Assembly: GCF_020400725.1 (NCBI RefSeq) | Contig: NZ_JAINVG010000032.1 | Span: 1 to 64,000, forward strand | Reading direction: 5' to 3' | From: Streptomyces sp. NK15101 | Lineage (GTDB): Bacteria > Actinomycetota > Actinomycetes > Streptomycetales > Streptomycetaceae | DNA: 64,000 nucleotides | In this document: piece after piece, positions 16,850-24,499 of the stretch | Numbering within the stretch: position 1 is the first letter of the stretch | How the letters are laid out: every line of letters starts with the position of its first letter | Made by a program: the position numbers and the translations under genes | Notes under the pieces: model-generated | What the model was told of the DNA's origin: nothing | Databases searched by the model: none | Seen by the model: the letters and a program-made list of their open reading frames with translations, nothing else

Positions 16850-18028
16850 TCACCACCGGACCGGGAGGTGGCGGACGCCGCGCATGAGGAGACCCGGCAG
16901 CCACTCCCAGGGCGCGCCCTCGGGGTCGAGTTCCAGCCGGGGGAAGCGCTCCAGGAGCGTCCGTAGGGCGATCCTGCCCTCCAGGCGGGCGAGCGGCGCG
17001 CCCAGGCAGTAGTGGATGCCGTGGCCGAAGGCGAGGTGGCCCCTGGTGTCGCGGCGGATGTCGAAGCGGTCGGGTTCGGGGAAGCGGGCCGGGTCCCGGT
17101 CGAGCGCGCCGATCCCCACCAGGACGCTCTCTCCCGCCGGGATGACGGTGTCTCCGATGGCGAAGGGCTCCCGGGTGAAGCGGAAGGTGCCGGTCTCCAC
17201 CGGCCCGTCGTACCGCAGGGACTCCTCGATCGCCCCGTCGAGGAGGTCCGGTTCGGCGCGCAGGGCGGCGAGCTGCTCGGGGTGGGTGAGCAGGTTGCGG
17301 ACGGTGTTGGAGATCAGGTTGACGGTGGTCTCGTGGCCGGCGATGAGCAACAGGTATGCCATGGCGCGGAGTTCGGGCCCGGAGAGCCGGTCGCCGTCCT
17401 CGGCGCGGGCGGCGATCAGGCCGGAGAGCAGGTCGTCGGCGGGCCCGGCGGCCCGCTTGTCCTCGATGAGCTCGTCGAGGTAGCCGCCGAAGCCCTCCAG
17501 GGCGTCGAGGATGCCCCGGTCTCCGGTCGGGGTGACGAGCTCGTTGGACCAGCCGCGGAAGGTCTCGCGGTCCTCGGCGGGGACGCCGAGGAGCTCGCAG
17601 ATGACGGTGATCGGCAGCGGGAAGGCGTAGGCGTCGACGAGGTCGGCGCGGCCGGCCGGTTCCATCGCGTCGGCGAGCTCGTGGGTGAGCCGCTCGATGC
17701 GGGGGCGCAGGCCCTCGACCCGGCGGCCGGTGAACTCCGCCGTGACCAGGCGGCGCAGCCGGGTGTGGTCGGGGGCGTCCGCCGCGAGGAGGTGGACGCC
17801 GATGACGTCCTCCTCCGGGGGCCGGACGCCGATGACGGACGGGGACTTGGCGAGCCGGGGATCGGCGAGCGCCGCGCGCCCTTCCTCGTGGCCGACGATC
17901 AGCCAGAACTGGAAGCCGTCGGGCATCCGCACCTCGTGGACGGGACCTGCTTCACGGAGCTTCGCGTAGTAGGGGTACGGGTTCGCGGTGAAGTCCGCGC
18001 CGTACTCCCCCAGTTCGATGACGGACAT
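16850..18028 (-). CDS. Cytochrome P450
   Basis: A 392-residue soluble bacterial P450. The I-helix oxygen motif is AGHETT (about 235), the K-helix ExxR is ESLR, and the heme loop is FGHGIHYCLGAPLAR with Cys at about 341. Length and the GHGIHYC loop are typical of Streptomyces CYP105/107-like enzymes. No ferredoxin or reductase gene is adjacent and no biosynthetic cluster surrounds it, so the substrate is unknown. There is no Shine-Dalgarno before the ATG; TAGTCT about 8 nt upstream may be a leaderless -10. Confidence 0.93.
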   Translation of the reverse strand: MSVIELGEYGADFTANPYPYYAKLREAGPVHEVRMPDGFQFWLIVGHEEGRAALADPRLAKSPSVIGVRPPEEDVIGVHLLAADAPDHTRLRRLVTAEFTGRRVEGLRPRIERLTHELADAMEPAGRADLVDAYAFPLPITVICELLGVPAEDRETFRGWSNELVTPTGDRGILDALEGFGGYLDELIEDKRAAGPADDLLSGLIAARAEDGDRLSGPELRAMAYLLLIAGHETTVNLISNTVRNLLTHPEQLAALRAEPDLLDGAIEESLRYDGPVETGTFRFTREPFAIGDTVIPAGESVLVGIGALDRDPARFPEPDRFDIRRDTRGHLAFGHGIHYCLGAPLARLEGRIALRTLLERFPRLELDPEGAPWEWLPGLLMRGVRHLPVRW

Positions 18029-18060
18029 CGAAGCAGACTATCCGACTGGCCTCCGTCCAC

Positions 18061-18246
18061 CTCGTCCAGCAGCCCCGCGTCATGGACCAGGAGCGCGGTC
18101 TGGACGCGGTTGTCGGGGCCGAGCTCGGCGAGGATCCGGGAGGCGTGGGCCTTGACCGTGGGGACGCTCGTGTACAGCCCGGCGGCGATCTCGGCGTTCG
18201 ACCGGCCGCGCCCGACGGCGACGGCCACCTCCCTCTCGCGGGCGCC
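18061..18246 (-). pseudogene. Remnant of a NarL/LuxR-type response regulator (C-terminal HTH only)
   Basis: The frame encodes a LuxR-type HTH from REREVAVAVGRGRSNAEIAAGLY through VPTVKAHASRILAELG to HDAGLLDE, the tail of NarL-family response regulators. The receiver domain is absent: immediately upstream, in the same frame, the sequence becomes a transposase-like TnpB segment. There is no start codon or receiver for this fragment, so it is read as a gene remnant. Confidence 0.75.
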
Positions 18247-18567
18247 GGAGGACGCGGAACACCGCCCCGCCGCGTCCTTGATCACCGTCACCGTCGACGG
18301 CGTCGACGGCGGAGCCCGGGACCACTTCACCCGCCCGTCCCCGACCTTCGGTAATCGCGGATCCCCGCCGGGCGTGATCTTCCACTTGGCGTTGGCCGTG
18401 AACCGGACAGCCTGCCGGTTGTCCCGCTTGGACTCGAACCGGGGCGCACCTGTCCGGGGACGCTTGCCCTTCAGGCCGTCGAAGAAGTTGCGGTACGCGG
18501 TGTCCAGGTCCCGCGGCGACTGCCGAAGCACCACGTCGGACACCTCACCGAGCCAGGACCGATACGA
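18247..18567 (-). pseudogene. Internal remnant of an IS200/IS605-type TnpB gene
   Basis: About 105 codons (WLGEV...LRQSPRDLDTAYRNFF...GLKGKRPRTGAPRF, then FTANAKWKITPGG and STVTVIKDAAGR) match the N-terminal third of Streptomyces OrfB_IS605/TnpB proteins. An in-frame TGA lies just upstream, the true N-terminus is missing, and the C-terminal RuvC and zinc-finger parts are replaced by the LuxR remnant. It cannot encode a working nuclease. Several residues differ from the usual family sequence, suggesting decay. Confidence 0.75.
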
Positions 18568-18634
18568 TCACCGAGCCGCGATCCGACACCGGAACGCTCA
18601 ACAGCGAAGACCTGAGCGGGCGGCCCCCCGGCGG

Positions 18635-18994
18635 TCAGGCGCTCGCGCGGTCGAGGCGGGTGACCTCGGCGAGGTGCTCGGCCATGCGGTGGGACACGGA
18701 GCCGCTGGTGTAGAGGACGGATCCGATGACGGCCACGGGCACGGACGCGCCGAGAACGGCGAGGAGTTCGGGCCAGTCGCGCTCGTTGACGCAGCGGCTG
18801 TCGCTGTTGTGGAGGTTCTCGCTGGTGAACCGGGAGGTGCACTCGCGGCTGCGCTCACCGGTCTCGTAGGGCGTGAAGAGGAGCACCGCGAGCCAGATCC
18901 ACAGGAGCACGGCCACGGCGAGGAGTCCGAGACCCCATGCCCGGGTGCGGCGGGCCCGGGCGCGGAACGCATTGTCGTACACCAGTGAACGCAT
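18635..18994 (-). CDS. Small two-TM membrane protein of unknown function
   Basis: About 119 residues starting MRSLVYDNAFRARARR, with a TM helix at about 22-43 (LGLLAVAVLLWIWLAVLLF), an extracytoplasmic loop of about 35 residues with two cysteines (REC..., SRC) that could pair, and a second TM at about 82-102. Positive charges before the first helix predict an N-in topology. It starts 11 bp after the DMT transporter gene and may be co-transcribed. Confidence 0.65.
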   Translation of the reverse strand: MRSLVYDNAFRARARRTRAWGLGLLAVAVLLWIWLAVLLFTPYETGERSRECTSRFTSENLHNSDSRCVNERDWPELLAVLGASVPVAVIGSVLYTSGSVSHRMAEHLAEVTRLDRASA

Positions 18995-19005
18995 GGTCGA
19001 AGAAC

Positions 19006-19941
19006 TTACCCGGCGTCCTCGTCGGCCGTGCGGCGGCCCCAACTGGTGCCCGCGAGCACGAGGATCGCGCCCGCGAGGCCGAGGACGCCGGGGCGGTCGC
19101 CGGCGAGGGCGATGCCCGCGGCGGCGGCCCAGAGCGGTTCCGTGCCGAGGAGGAGGCTGACCCGGGAGGGCGAGGAACGGCGGACGGCCCACATCTGCAC
19201 GAAGAAGGCGAAGAGCGTGCAGAAGACGGAGAGGAAGAGGAGCCCGGCCCACTCGCGCGGGCCGAAGTCGAGGGCGACGGCCCAGGGCGGGGCGCCGGTG
19301 CCGGGGAGGGCGGCGATGACGGCGAACACGGCCACGGCGGAGCCGAGCTGGACGGTGGTGAGGGAGAGCGAGTCGGCCGACCGGACCGCCTCGATCCGGG
19401 ACATGGCCAGGACGTGGACGGTGCGGGCGAGGGCTGCGAGCAGCATGAGCAGATCGCCCGGGGAGGGGGCGGTGAAGCCTCCGCCCTGGGTCAGCAGGAC
19501 GACGCCGGCGACGGAGAGCGCGGCGGCGGCGAGGAAGGCGCGGGGCGGCCTGACCCGGGTGACGGCGGCCTCGGCGAGCGGGGTGAAGATCATGGTGAGG
19601 CTGATGATCAGGCCTGCGTTGGTGGCGGAGGTGTGGACGACGCCGTACGTCTCCAGGAGGAAGATCCCGCTGAGGATCAGTCCGAGGGTCGCGGCGCCGC
19701 GCCACTGGGCCGCGCTCAGGGCCCGGAGCCTGCTCCACCCGGCGGCGACGAGGACGGGCAGCACCACCGCGAACCGCAGCACGAGGACCGCGACGACGGT
19801 GTGGCCGGTGGTGATGCCCTTGGCCGCGAGATAGCTGGCGCCCCAGACTACGGCGACGAGCAGGACGGGGAGGTCGGTGAGCCAGGCGCGGCGCGGGGCG
19901 CCGAGGGGCAGGGGTGCGGCGATCGACGACGAAGCTGACAT
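19006..19941 (-). CDS. EamA/DMT family transporter
   Basis: About 311 residues with ten hydrophobic segments arranged as two EamA repeats (first beginning LPVLLVAVVWGASYLAAKG, second around LGSAVAVFAVIAALPG). The family exports or imports metabolites such as amino acids. The ATG at 19941 (MSASSSIAAP) has GGAG 12 nt upstream; a GTG at 19995 is an alternative. The substrate is unknown. Confidence 0.85.
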   Translation of the reverse strand: MSASSSIAAPLPLGAPRRAWLTDLPVLLVAVVWGASYLAAKGITTGHTVVAVLVLRFAVVLPVLVAAGWSRLRALSAAQWRGAATLGLILSGIFLLETYGVVHTSATNAGLIISLTMIFTPLAEAAVTRVRPPRAFLAAAALSVAGVVLLTQGGGFTAPSPGDLLMLLAALARTVHVLAMSRIEAVRSADSLSLTTVQLGSAVAVFAVIAALPGTGAPPWAVALDFGPREWAGLLFLSVFCTLFAFFVQMWAVRRSSPSRVSLLLGTEPLWAAAAGIALAGDRPGVLGLAGAILVLAGTSWGRRTADEDAG

Positions 19942-20056
19942 CGCGGGCCGGTTCTCCAACTCTTCCGGAGGGGTGGAGACTTCGACGGCTCGCACTCGGG
20001 GCGATCACCGTAACCGGGACGGGCCCGTGGTGGCTACACCTTTTCCTCGGTCCGCA

Positions 20057-20665
20057 TCAGTAGCTGCCGTACGCGGGGCGGCCGGCCAGTTCGTACGTGT
20101 GGAGGGCGACGCCCGTGGAGGTGGTGCGTGCGTCGGTGAGGCGGAAGGCGGTGGGACGGACCCCGTCGGTGAAGAGGCGGCGGCCGGTGCCCAGGACCAC
20201 GGGGAAGACGTGCAGGTGGAGGGTGTCGATGAGGTCGTGGTCGAGGAGGGTCCGGGCGAGGCCCGCGCTGCCGTGCATCTGGATCTCGCCGTCGGTGCGC
20301 TCCTTGAGGGCGGCGACCTCTTCGACGACGTCGCCGCGGAGCAGGGTGGTGTTCTCCCAGTCGGCGGAGGTGAGGGTGGTCGTGGCGACGTACTTGGGGA
20401 GGGCGTTGAGCTTGGAGGCGACGGGGTCGGCGGGGTCGGTGTGCTTGGGCCAGTAGCCCGCGAAGATGTCGTACGTGCGGCGGCCGAGGAGGAAGGCGGT
20501 CGGCCGGTCGAAGATCTCGGTGATGCGCCGTCCGAAGTCCTCGTCGCCGAACGGCACGGACCAGCCGCCGTGCTCGAAGCCGCCGCTGGGGTCCTCCTCG
20601 GGGCCTCCGGGTGCCTGGATGACGCCGTCGAGGGTGAGGAACTGGGTGAGGCTGAGGGTGGCCAT
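20057..20665 (-). CDS. Dihydrofolate reductase-like / RibD C-terminal domain protein
   Basis: A 202-residue single-domain protein with the RibD_C/DHFR fold: SLTQFLTLDGVIQAPGG near the start, FLLGRRTYDIFAGYWP at about 70-85, and HGSAGLARTLLDHDLIDTLHLHVFPVVLGTGRRLF at about 130-165. These stand-alone proteins are NADPH-binding reductases of uncertain substrate and are very common in Streptomyces. The ATG at 20665 follows GAAAGGG by 8-9 nt. Confidence 0.85.
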   Translation of the reverse strand: MATLSLTQFLTLDGVIQAPGGPEEDPSGGFEHGGWSVPFGDEDFGRRITEIFDRPTAFLLGRRTYDIFAGYWPKHTDPADPVASKLNALPKYVATTTLTSADWENTTLLRGDVVEEVAALKERTDGEIQMHGSAGLARTLLDHDLIDTLHLHVFPVVLGTGRRLFTDGVRPTAFRLTDARTTSTGVALHTYELAGRPAYGSY

Positions 20666-20824
20666 GGCGGGTGCCCTTTCTGTTCTCCGGACCATCGTGT
20701 CTCACCCCTTCCGACTCCACCGCCCGGCGGAAGTCATCGGTGACCGGGGCGGCATCTCGGTGATCGGGTCGGCGTCCGATTCCCGCCAGCGTCCGGGCGC
20801 CCCGCCCACTTTCATTGAACTCGC

Positions 20825-20836
20825 AACCAGTTGGTT
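20825..20836. promoter_or_regulatory. Palindrome upstream of the SDR gene (TetR-type operator candidate)
   Basis: AACCA (20825-20829), GT, TGGTT (20832-20836) forms a perfect 12-bp palindrome 19 bp upstream of the SDR start codon. A TTGAAC that could serve as a -35 box ends at 20820. The position fits repressor control of the reductase, and possibly of the divergent DHFR-like gene. No TetR gene is adjacent. Confidence 0.45.
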
Positions 20837-20855
20837 CTTCTACGGAGGTTTCGGG

Positions 20856-21596
20856 ATGTCCACGATGAACGGCACGGCGGTTCTGGTGACGGGTGGCAGC
20901 CGGGGGATCGGCGCGGCGACGGCTGTGCGGCTGGCCCGGGAGGGCGCCGACGTGGCCTTCACCTACGTCCAGGACGAGGCGCGGGCCAAGGAGGTCGCCG
21001 GGCGGATCGAGGCGGCCGGCCGCAAGGCGCTGCCCCTGCGGGCCGACGCGGCGGACGCCGGGGACGCGGCGGGCGCGGTGGAGTGGGCCGCGGACGCCCT
21101 CGGCCGCCTCGACGCCCTGGTGAACAACGTCGGCGCCGGCGTCCTCGGTCCGCTGGAGTCGCTCTCCCTCGCGGACGTGGACCGGGTCCTCGCGGTGAAC
21201 GTCCGGGCGGCCTTCCTCGCCTCGCAGGCTGCTGCGGCGCGGCTGCCCGAGGGCGGCCGGATCGTCACCATCGGCACCTGCATGACCCAGCGGGTGCCGG
21301 GCCCCGGCGGGAGCCTCTACACGATGAGCAAGGCGGCGCTGATCGGCCTGACGAAGGCGCTGGCGCGGGAGCTGGGCGGGCGCGGCATCACGGCGAACAT
21401 CGTCCATCCCGGTCCCGTCGACACCGACATGAACCCGGCGGACGGGCCGTACGCGGAGGGGCAGGCGGCCATGACGGCGCTCGGCCGCTTCGGCACCCCG
21501 GACGAGGTGGCGGCGATGGTCGCCTTCCTGGCGGGCCCCGGCGGGCGGTACGTGACGGGCGCCGAGTTCTCGGTGGACGGCGGGCACGCCGCGTAG
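20856..21596 (+). CDS. Short-chain dehydrogenase/reductase (SDR)
   Basis: A 246-residue classical SDR: cofactor motif TGGSRGIG (about 13-20), NNVG at about 90, catalytic Tyr and Lys in YTMSK (about 152-156) and a C-terminal GRYVTGAEFSVDGG typical of FabG-like enzymes. It reduces or oxidises a carbonyl/hydroxyl with NAD(P). ATG 20856 is preceded by GGAGG at 20844-20848. It is divergent from the DHFR-like reductase. Confidence 0.9.
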   Translation: MSTMNGTAVLVTGGSRGIGAATAVRLAREGADVAFTYVQDEARAKEVAGRIEAAGRKALPLRADAADAGDAAGAVEWAADALGRLDALVNNVGAGVLGPLESLSLADVDRVLAVNVRAAFLASQAAAARLPEGGRIVTIGTCMTQRVPGPGGSLYTMSKAALIGLTKALARELGGRGITANIVHPGPVDTDMNPADGPYAEGQAAMTALGRFGTPDEVAAMVAFLAGPGGRYVTGAEFSVDGGHAA

Positions 21597-21633
21597 GGCT
21601 CGGACGCGGGACGGAGCCCACGGAAAGGGGTGG

Positions 21634-21701
21634 CGCGAGGGCGCACCGGTGCTGTCGGGTCGGTGCGCCCTCGCGGGCCGGGCGGGGTGTCGTGCCCGCC
21701 C
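21634..21701. terminator. Tandem bidirectional terminator between SDR and allantoicase
   Basis: A perfect 15-bp stem (21634-21648 with 21661-21675, loop 12 nt) is followed by a second 7-bp stem (21680-21686 with 21695-21701). It lies between two convergent genes and can act on both transcripts. Confidence 0.75.
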
Positions 21702-21719
21702 AGTCGGTGGAGGAGCCGG

Positions 21720-22835
21720 TCAGCCGCCGAGCTCCTGGTGGCGGGCGGTCAGCCGCGCCGTGCCGGCCTCCGTGAGGGAGCCGAAGAGACGGAGGCGGGA
21801 GATGCCGCCGTCCGGGTAGATGTCGATCCGGACGCGGGAGCCGACGGCCGGGGCGTCGAGCACGAACCGGTGGTTGGTGTCGGGCTGGAGGCGGGTCCGG
21901 GGCAGGATCTCGGTCCACTCCTCCGAGCCCTCGGCCGCGACGGAGAGGGCGGCCCAGCCCGCGCTGTTGCCCTTGAGGTAGGCGGTGTCGATCTCGACGG
22001 CGCGGATCTCGGACTCGGCGACCAGGCCGTAGCGGATCCAGTCGTTGCCCTTGTCGCGGCGGCGGCGGGTCTCCCAGCCGTCGTCCATCTTGCGGGAGCG
22101 GCCCGGCTGGATGGTGTTGGTGGCCGGGGAGTAGAAGCGGTCCGAGGCGTCCTCGACCCGGCCGCCGTTCTCCAGGGCCGCGAGGTCGAAGGTGCCGAGC
22201 ACGCCGAGCCACGCCGGGTCCGGGGCGACCTCGCCGTAGACGCGGAGGCGGGCGATGCCGCCGTCGGGGTGCTGGTTGACGCGCAGGTGCGTGAAGCGCT
22301 GCTCGACGTCGACGGCGAAGCCGTTGGCGGCGTGGCCGCCGACCGCGGTGCGCGGGACCAGCGTCGTCCACTTCACGTCGTCGGCGAGGAGCTCCTCGGG
22401 CGAGGGCGAGCCGGCCACGGAGGTGGCCTCGACGGAGACGGCCTGCGGGTAGTTGCCGCGGAAGTGGGCGGTGTCGACGACGATGCCGCGGATCACGCCG
22501 GGCGCGCCGAGGCGTACGAGGGCCCAGTCGTGGTCGTCCTCGGTGGGGTGCGGCTGCTGGGCCGAGACACCGCGACGGCGGCGGGTCTCCCAGCCGTCCA
22601 TGATCTTGCCCTTGTGGCCGAAGTGCTCGGGGTCGAACTCGGCGGACTCGGGCTTGAGGAGGTTCTCGCGCTCGGCGAAGAACTCGTCGTTGGCCGCGAT
22701 GACGCCCGCGCCCAGGCGCCGGTCCGCGAGGTCCGCGTACTGGGTGAAGGGGAAGTCGGCCGTCCGGTAGTCGGCGTACGGGTCGCCACCGCCGTAGGGG
22801 CTGGCGTCACCGGTGAAGCTGGGTATGGACGACAC
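21720..22835 (-). CDS. alc: Allantoicase
   Basis: A 371-residue protein made of two homologous beta-jelly-roll repeats; the motif DGWETRRRR occurs in both, and NQHPDGGIARLRVYGE and IYPDGGISRLRLFG end the repeats. This is the duplicated allantoicase architecture. It hydrolyses allantoate to ureidoglycolate and urea. GTG 22835 (VSSIPSFTG) was chosen because AAGGA lies 9-10 nt upstream and it starts one base after the allantoinase stop, so the two genes form an operon. Confidence 0.93.
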   Translation of the reverse strand: MSSIPSFTGDASPYGGGDPYADYRTADFPFTQYADLADRRLGAGVIAANDEFFAERENLLKPESAEFDPEHFGHKGKIMDGWETRRRRGVSAQQPHPTEDDHDWALVRLGAPGVIRGIVVDTAHFRGNYPQAVSVEATSVAGSPSPEELLADDVKWTTLVPRTAVGGHAANGFAVDVEQRFTHLRVNQHPDGGIARLRVYGEVAPDPAWLGVLGTFDLAALENGGRVEDASDRFYSPATNTIQPGRSRKMDDGWETRRRRDKGNDWIRYGLVAESEIRAVEIDTAYLKGNSAGWAALSVAAEGSEEWTEILPRTRLQPDTNHRFVLDAPAVGSRVRIDIYPDGGISRLRLFGSLTEAGTARLTARHQELGG

Positions 22836-22836
22836 G

Positions 22837-24171
22837 TCAGTTGTTCCTTTCGAGGAGGCGGCCGGAGGGCTCGGCGAGGGTGCCGTGGTCGGCGATCCGC
22901 TCTCCACGCAGCCAGGTGGAGGTGACGACGCCGCTGAGGGTCTTGCCCGCGTAGGCGGTGATGCGGTTGCGGTGCTGGAGCTCGGCCGGGTCGACGGTGA
23001 AGGTGGCGTCGGGGGCGAGGACGGCGAAGTCGGCGTCGCGGCCGGCCTCGATGGCGCCCTTGCGGGTGAGTCCGGCGAGCCGGGCCGGGCCCTCGGACAT
23101 CCAGCGGACCACGTCCTCCAGGGTGTGGCCGCGGCGGCGGGCCTCGGTCCAGATGGCCGGCAGGCCGAGCTGGAGGGAGGAGATGCCGCCCCAGGCGGAG
23201 GCGAAGTCCGGGGTCTTCAGGTCGGCGGTGGACGGGGAGTGGTCGGAGACGATGCAGTCGATCGTGCCGTCCGCGAGCCCCTGCCACAGGGCGTCCTGGT
23301 TCGAGGCCTCGCGGATGGGCGGGCAGCACTTGAACTCGGTGGCGCCGTCCGGGATCTCCTCGGCGGTGAGCGTGAGGAAGTGCGGACAGGACTCGACGGT
23401 GATCTTCACGCCCTCGGCCTTGGCCGCGGCGAGGGCCGGCAGCGCGTCCGAGGAGGAGAGGTGCAGGACGTGGACGCGGGCGTTGAGCCGGCGGGCCTGG
23501 TTGATCAGGTTCTCGATGGCCGTGTTCTCGGCGTCGCGGGGGCGGGAGGCGAGGAAGTCGGCGTACGCGCCGCCCGACCGCTGGGGCGCGGCGGCGAGGT
23601 GGTGCGGGTCCTCGGCGTGCACGATCATCAGGCCGTCGAAGCCGGAGATCTCGGCGAGCGAGTTGGCCAGCTGCTCCTGGTCGAGCTCCGGGAACTCCTC
23701 GACGCCGGAGGGCGAGAGGAAGCACTTGAAGCCGAAGACGCCGGCGTCGTGGAGGGGGCGCAGGTCCTTGACGTTGTCGGGCAGGGCGCCGCCCCAGAAG
23801 CCGACGTCGATGTGGGCCTTGCTGCGGGCGACCTCCTGCTTGACGCGCAGGTGCTCCACGGTGGTGGTGGGGGGCAGCGAGTTGAGCGGCATGTCGAGCA
23901 GGGTGGTGATGCCGCCGGCGGCGGCCGCGCGGGTGGCGGTCCAGAAGCCCTCCCACTCGGTGCGGCCCGGGTCGTTCACGTGGACGTGGGTGTCGACGAG
24001 TCCGGGCAGGACGACGTCGTCGCCGACGTCCTCGAGCCGGGCGCCGGCGGGCACCTCGGCGTCGTACGGCAGCACGGCCGCGATCGTCCCTCCGGAGACG
24101 GCGATCGACGCCGGGCGCGTTCCCTCGGGGGTGATGACGCGTGTCGAGCGCAGGACCAGGTTGACGTCCAC
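22837..24171 (-). CDS. allB: Allantoinase
   Basis: A 444-residue cyclic amidohydrolase. Metal ligands are visible: DTHVHVND (His-x-His), carboxylated Lys in GFKCFLS, His in HVLHLSSS and Asp in SDHSPS. It hydrolyses allantoin to allantoate, the step before allantoicase, with which it is co-transcribed. GTG 24171 (VDVNLVLRS) is preceded by GAAGGGG, and the length matches AllB. A frame that continues upstream through the promoter is ignored. The promoter carries both pathway palindromes. Confidence 0.94.
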   Translation of the reverse strand: MDVNLVLRSTRVITPEGTRPASIAVSGGTIAAVLPYDAEVPAGARLEDVGDDVVLPGLVDTHVHVNDPGRTEWEGFWTATRAAAAGGITTLLDMPLNSLPPTTTVEHLRVKQEVARSKAHIDVGFWGGALPDNVKDLRPLHDAGVFGFKCFLSPSGVEEFPELDQEQLANSLAEISGFDGLMIVHAEDPHHLAAAPQRSGGAYADFLASRPRDAENTAIENLINQARRLNARVHVLHLSSSDALPALAAAKAEGVKITVESCPHFLTLTAEEIPDGATEFKCCPPIREASNQDALWQGLADGTIDCIVSDHSPSTADLKTPDFASAWGGISSLQLGLPAIWTEARRRGHTLEDVVRWMSEGPARLAGLTRKGAIEAGRDADFAVLAPDATFTVDPAELQHRNRITAYAGKTLSGVVTSTWLRGERIADHGTLAEPSGRLLERNN

Positions 24172-24203
24172 CCGTACCCCTTCTTCAAGCACTTCAGCGG
24201 AAA

Positions 24204-24222
24204 TTTCAACGAACTGTTGAAA
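24204..24222. promoter_or_regulatory. Type A palindrome upstream of allB
   Basis: TTTCAAC (24204-24210), GAACT, GTTGAAA (24216-24222) is a perfect 7+5+7 inverted repeat centred about 42 bp before the allantoinase start codon. The same core TCAAC-N5-GTTGA recurs upstream of the uraD operon and katA, and with one mismatch upstream of aceB, with related spacers (GAACT, AAACT, and AAAGT on the other strand). It is a likely operator for a regulator of urate/allantoin use. Confidence 0.72.
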
Positions 24223-24300
24223 AGGAGTCTTCACTTCCGAACGAGGGGTCGTCAAGGGCACACTTCCAGCATCGGTCGCCGGTGGGCCCGACTCGGAGCT

Positions 24301-24336
24301 TTCCACAAAGTGGAATGGAAATTTCGTACAGTAGAA
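24301..24336. promoter_or_regulatory. Type B tandem palindromes between allB and allR
   Basis: Box 1 TTCCA-CAAAG-TGGAA (24301-24315) is perfect; box 2 TTTCG-TACAG-TAGAA (24322-24336) is degenerate. The boxes start 21 bp apart. They lie between the divergent allantoinase operon and IclR gene, 129 bp from allB and 163 bp from the regulator, so they can serve control and autoregulation. IclR proteins commonly bind paired palindromes as tetramers. Confidence 0.7.
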
Positions 24337-24499
24337 CGTAGCTCCGCACATGCGAGCCGGGCCCGGACCGCTCCGGGCCGTCACCGACACCGGACAAACA
24401 CCCCCTGACCGGCGCTGACGCCGATACCGGGACCGTGTGCCCCGGCCGGCGGCCCGGTAGGCTGCTGCCTTGCCCGCCTGCCCCGAAAGGACCGTTGAC

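Larger units (their letters stand above)
18029..18634. other. Gene-poor 606-bp interval with gene fossils
   Basis: This stretch between the P450 start and the small membrane protein holds only the two fused remnants (18061-18567) and about 65 bp without recognisable content. No flanking IS ends or target-site duplications could be identified by eye. Confidence 0.6.
24172..24499. other. allB-allR divergent regulatory region, 328 bp
   Basis: The region has no gene. It contains the type A palindrome (24204-24222), the type B pair (24301-24336) and the IclR gene's ribosome binding site GAAAGG (24485-24490). It is distinctly AT-richer around 24190-24340 than flanking DNA. Promoter boxes could not be assigned confidently. 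Confidence 0.6.

Noticed and set aside
16850..18028. Start of a secondary-metabolite cluster around the P450
   Set aside because: No polyketide, peptide or terpene synthase and no tailoring set is nearby.
18247..18567. A functional TnpB RNA-guided nuclease with guide RNA
   Set aside because: Only about 105 codons of the N-terminal third remain; the RuvC and zinc-finger regions and IS ends are missing.
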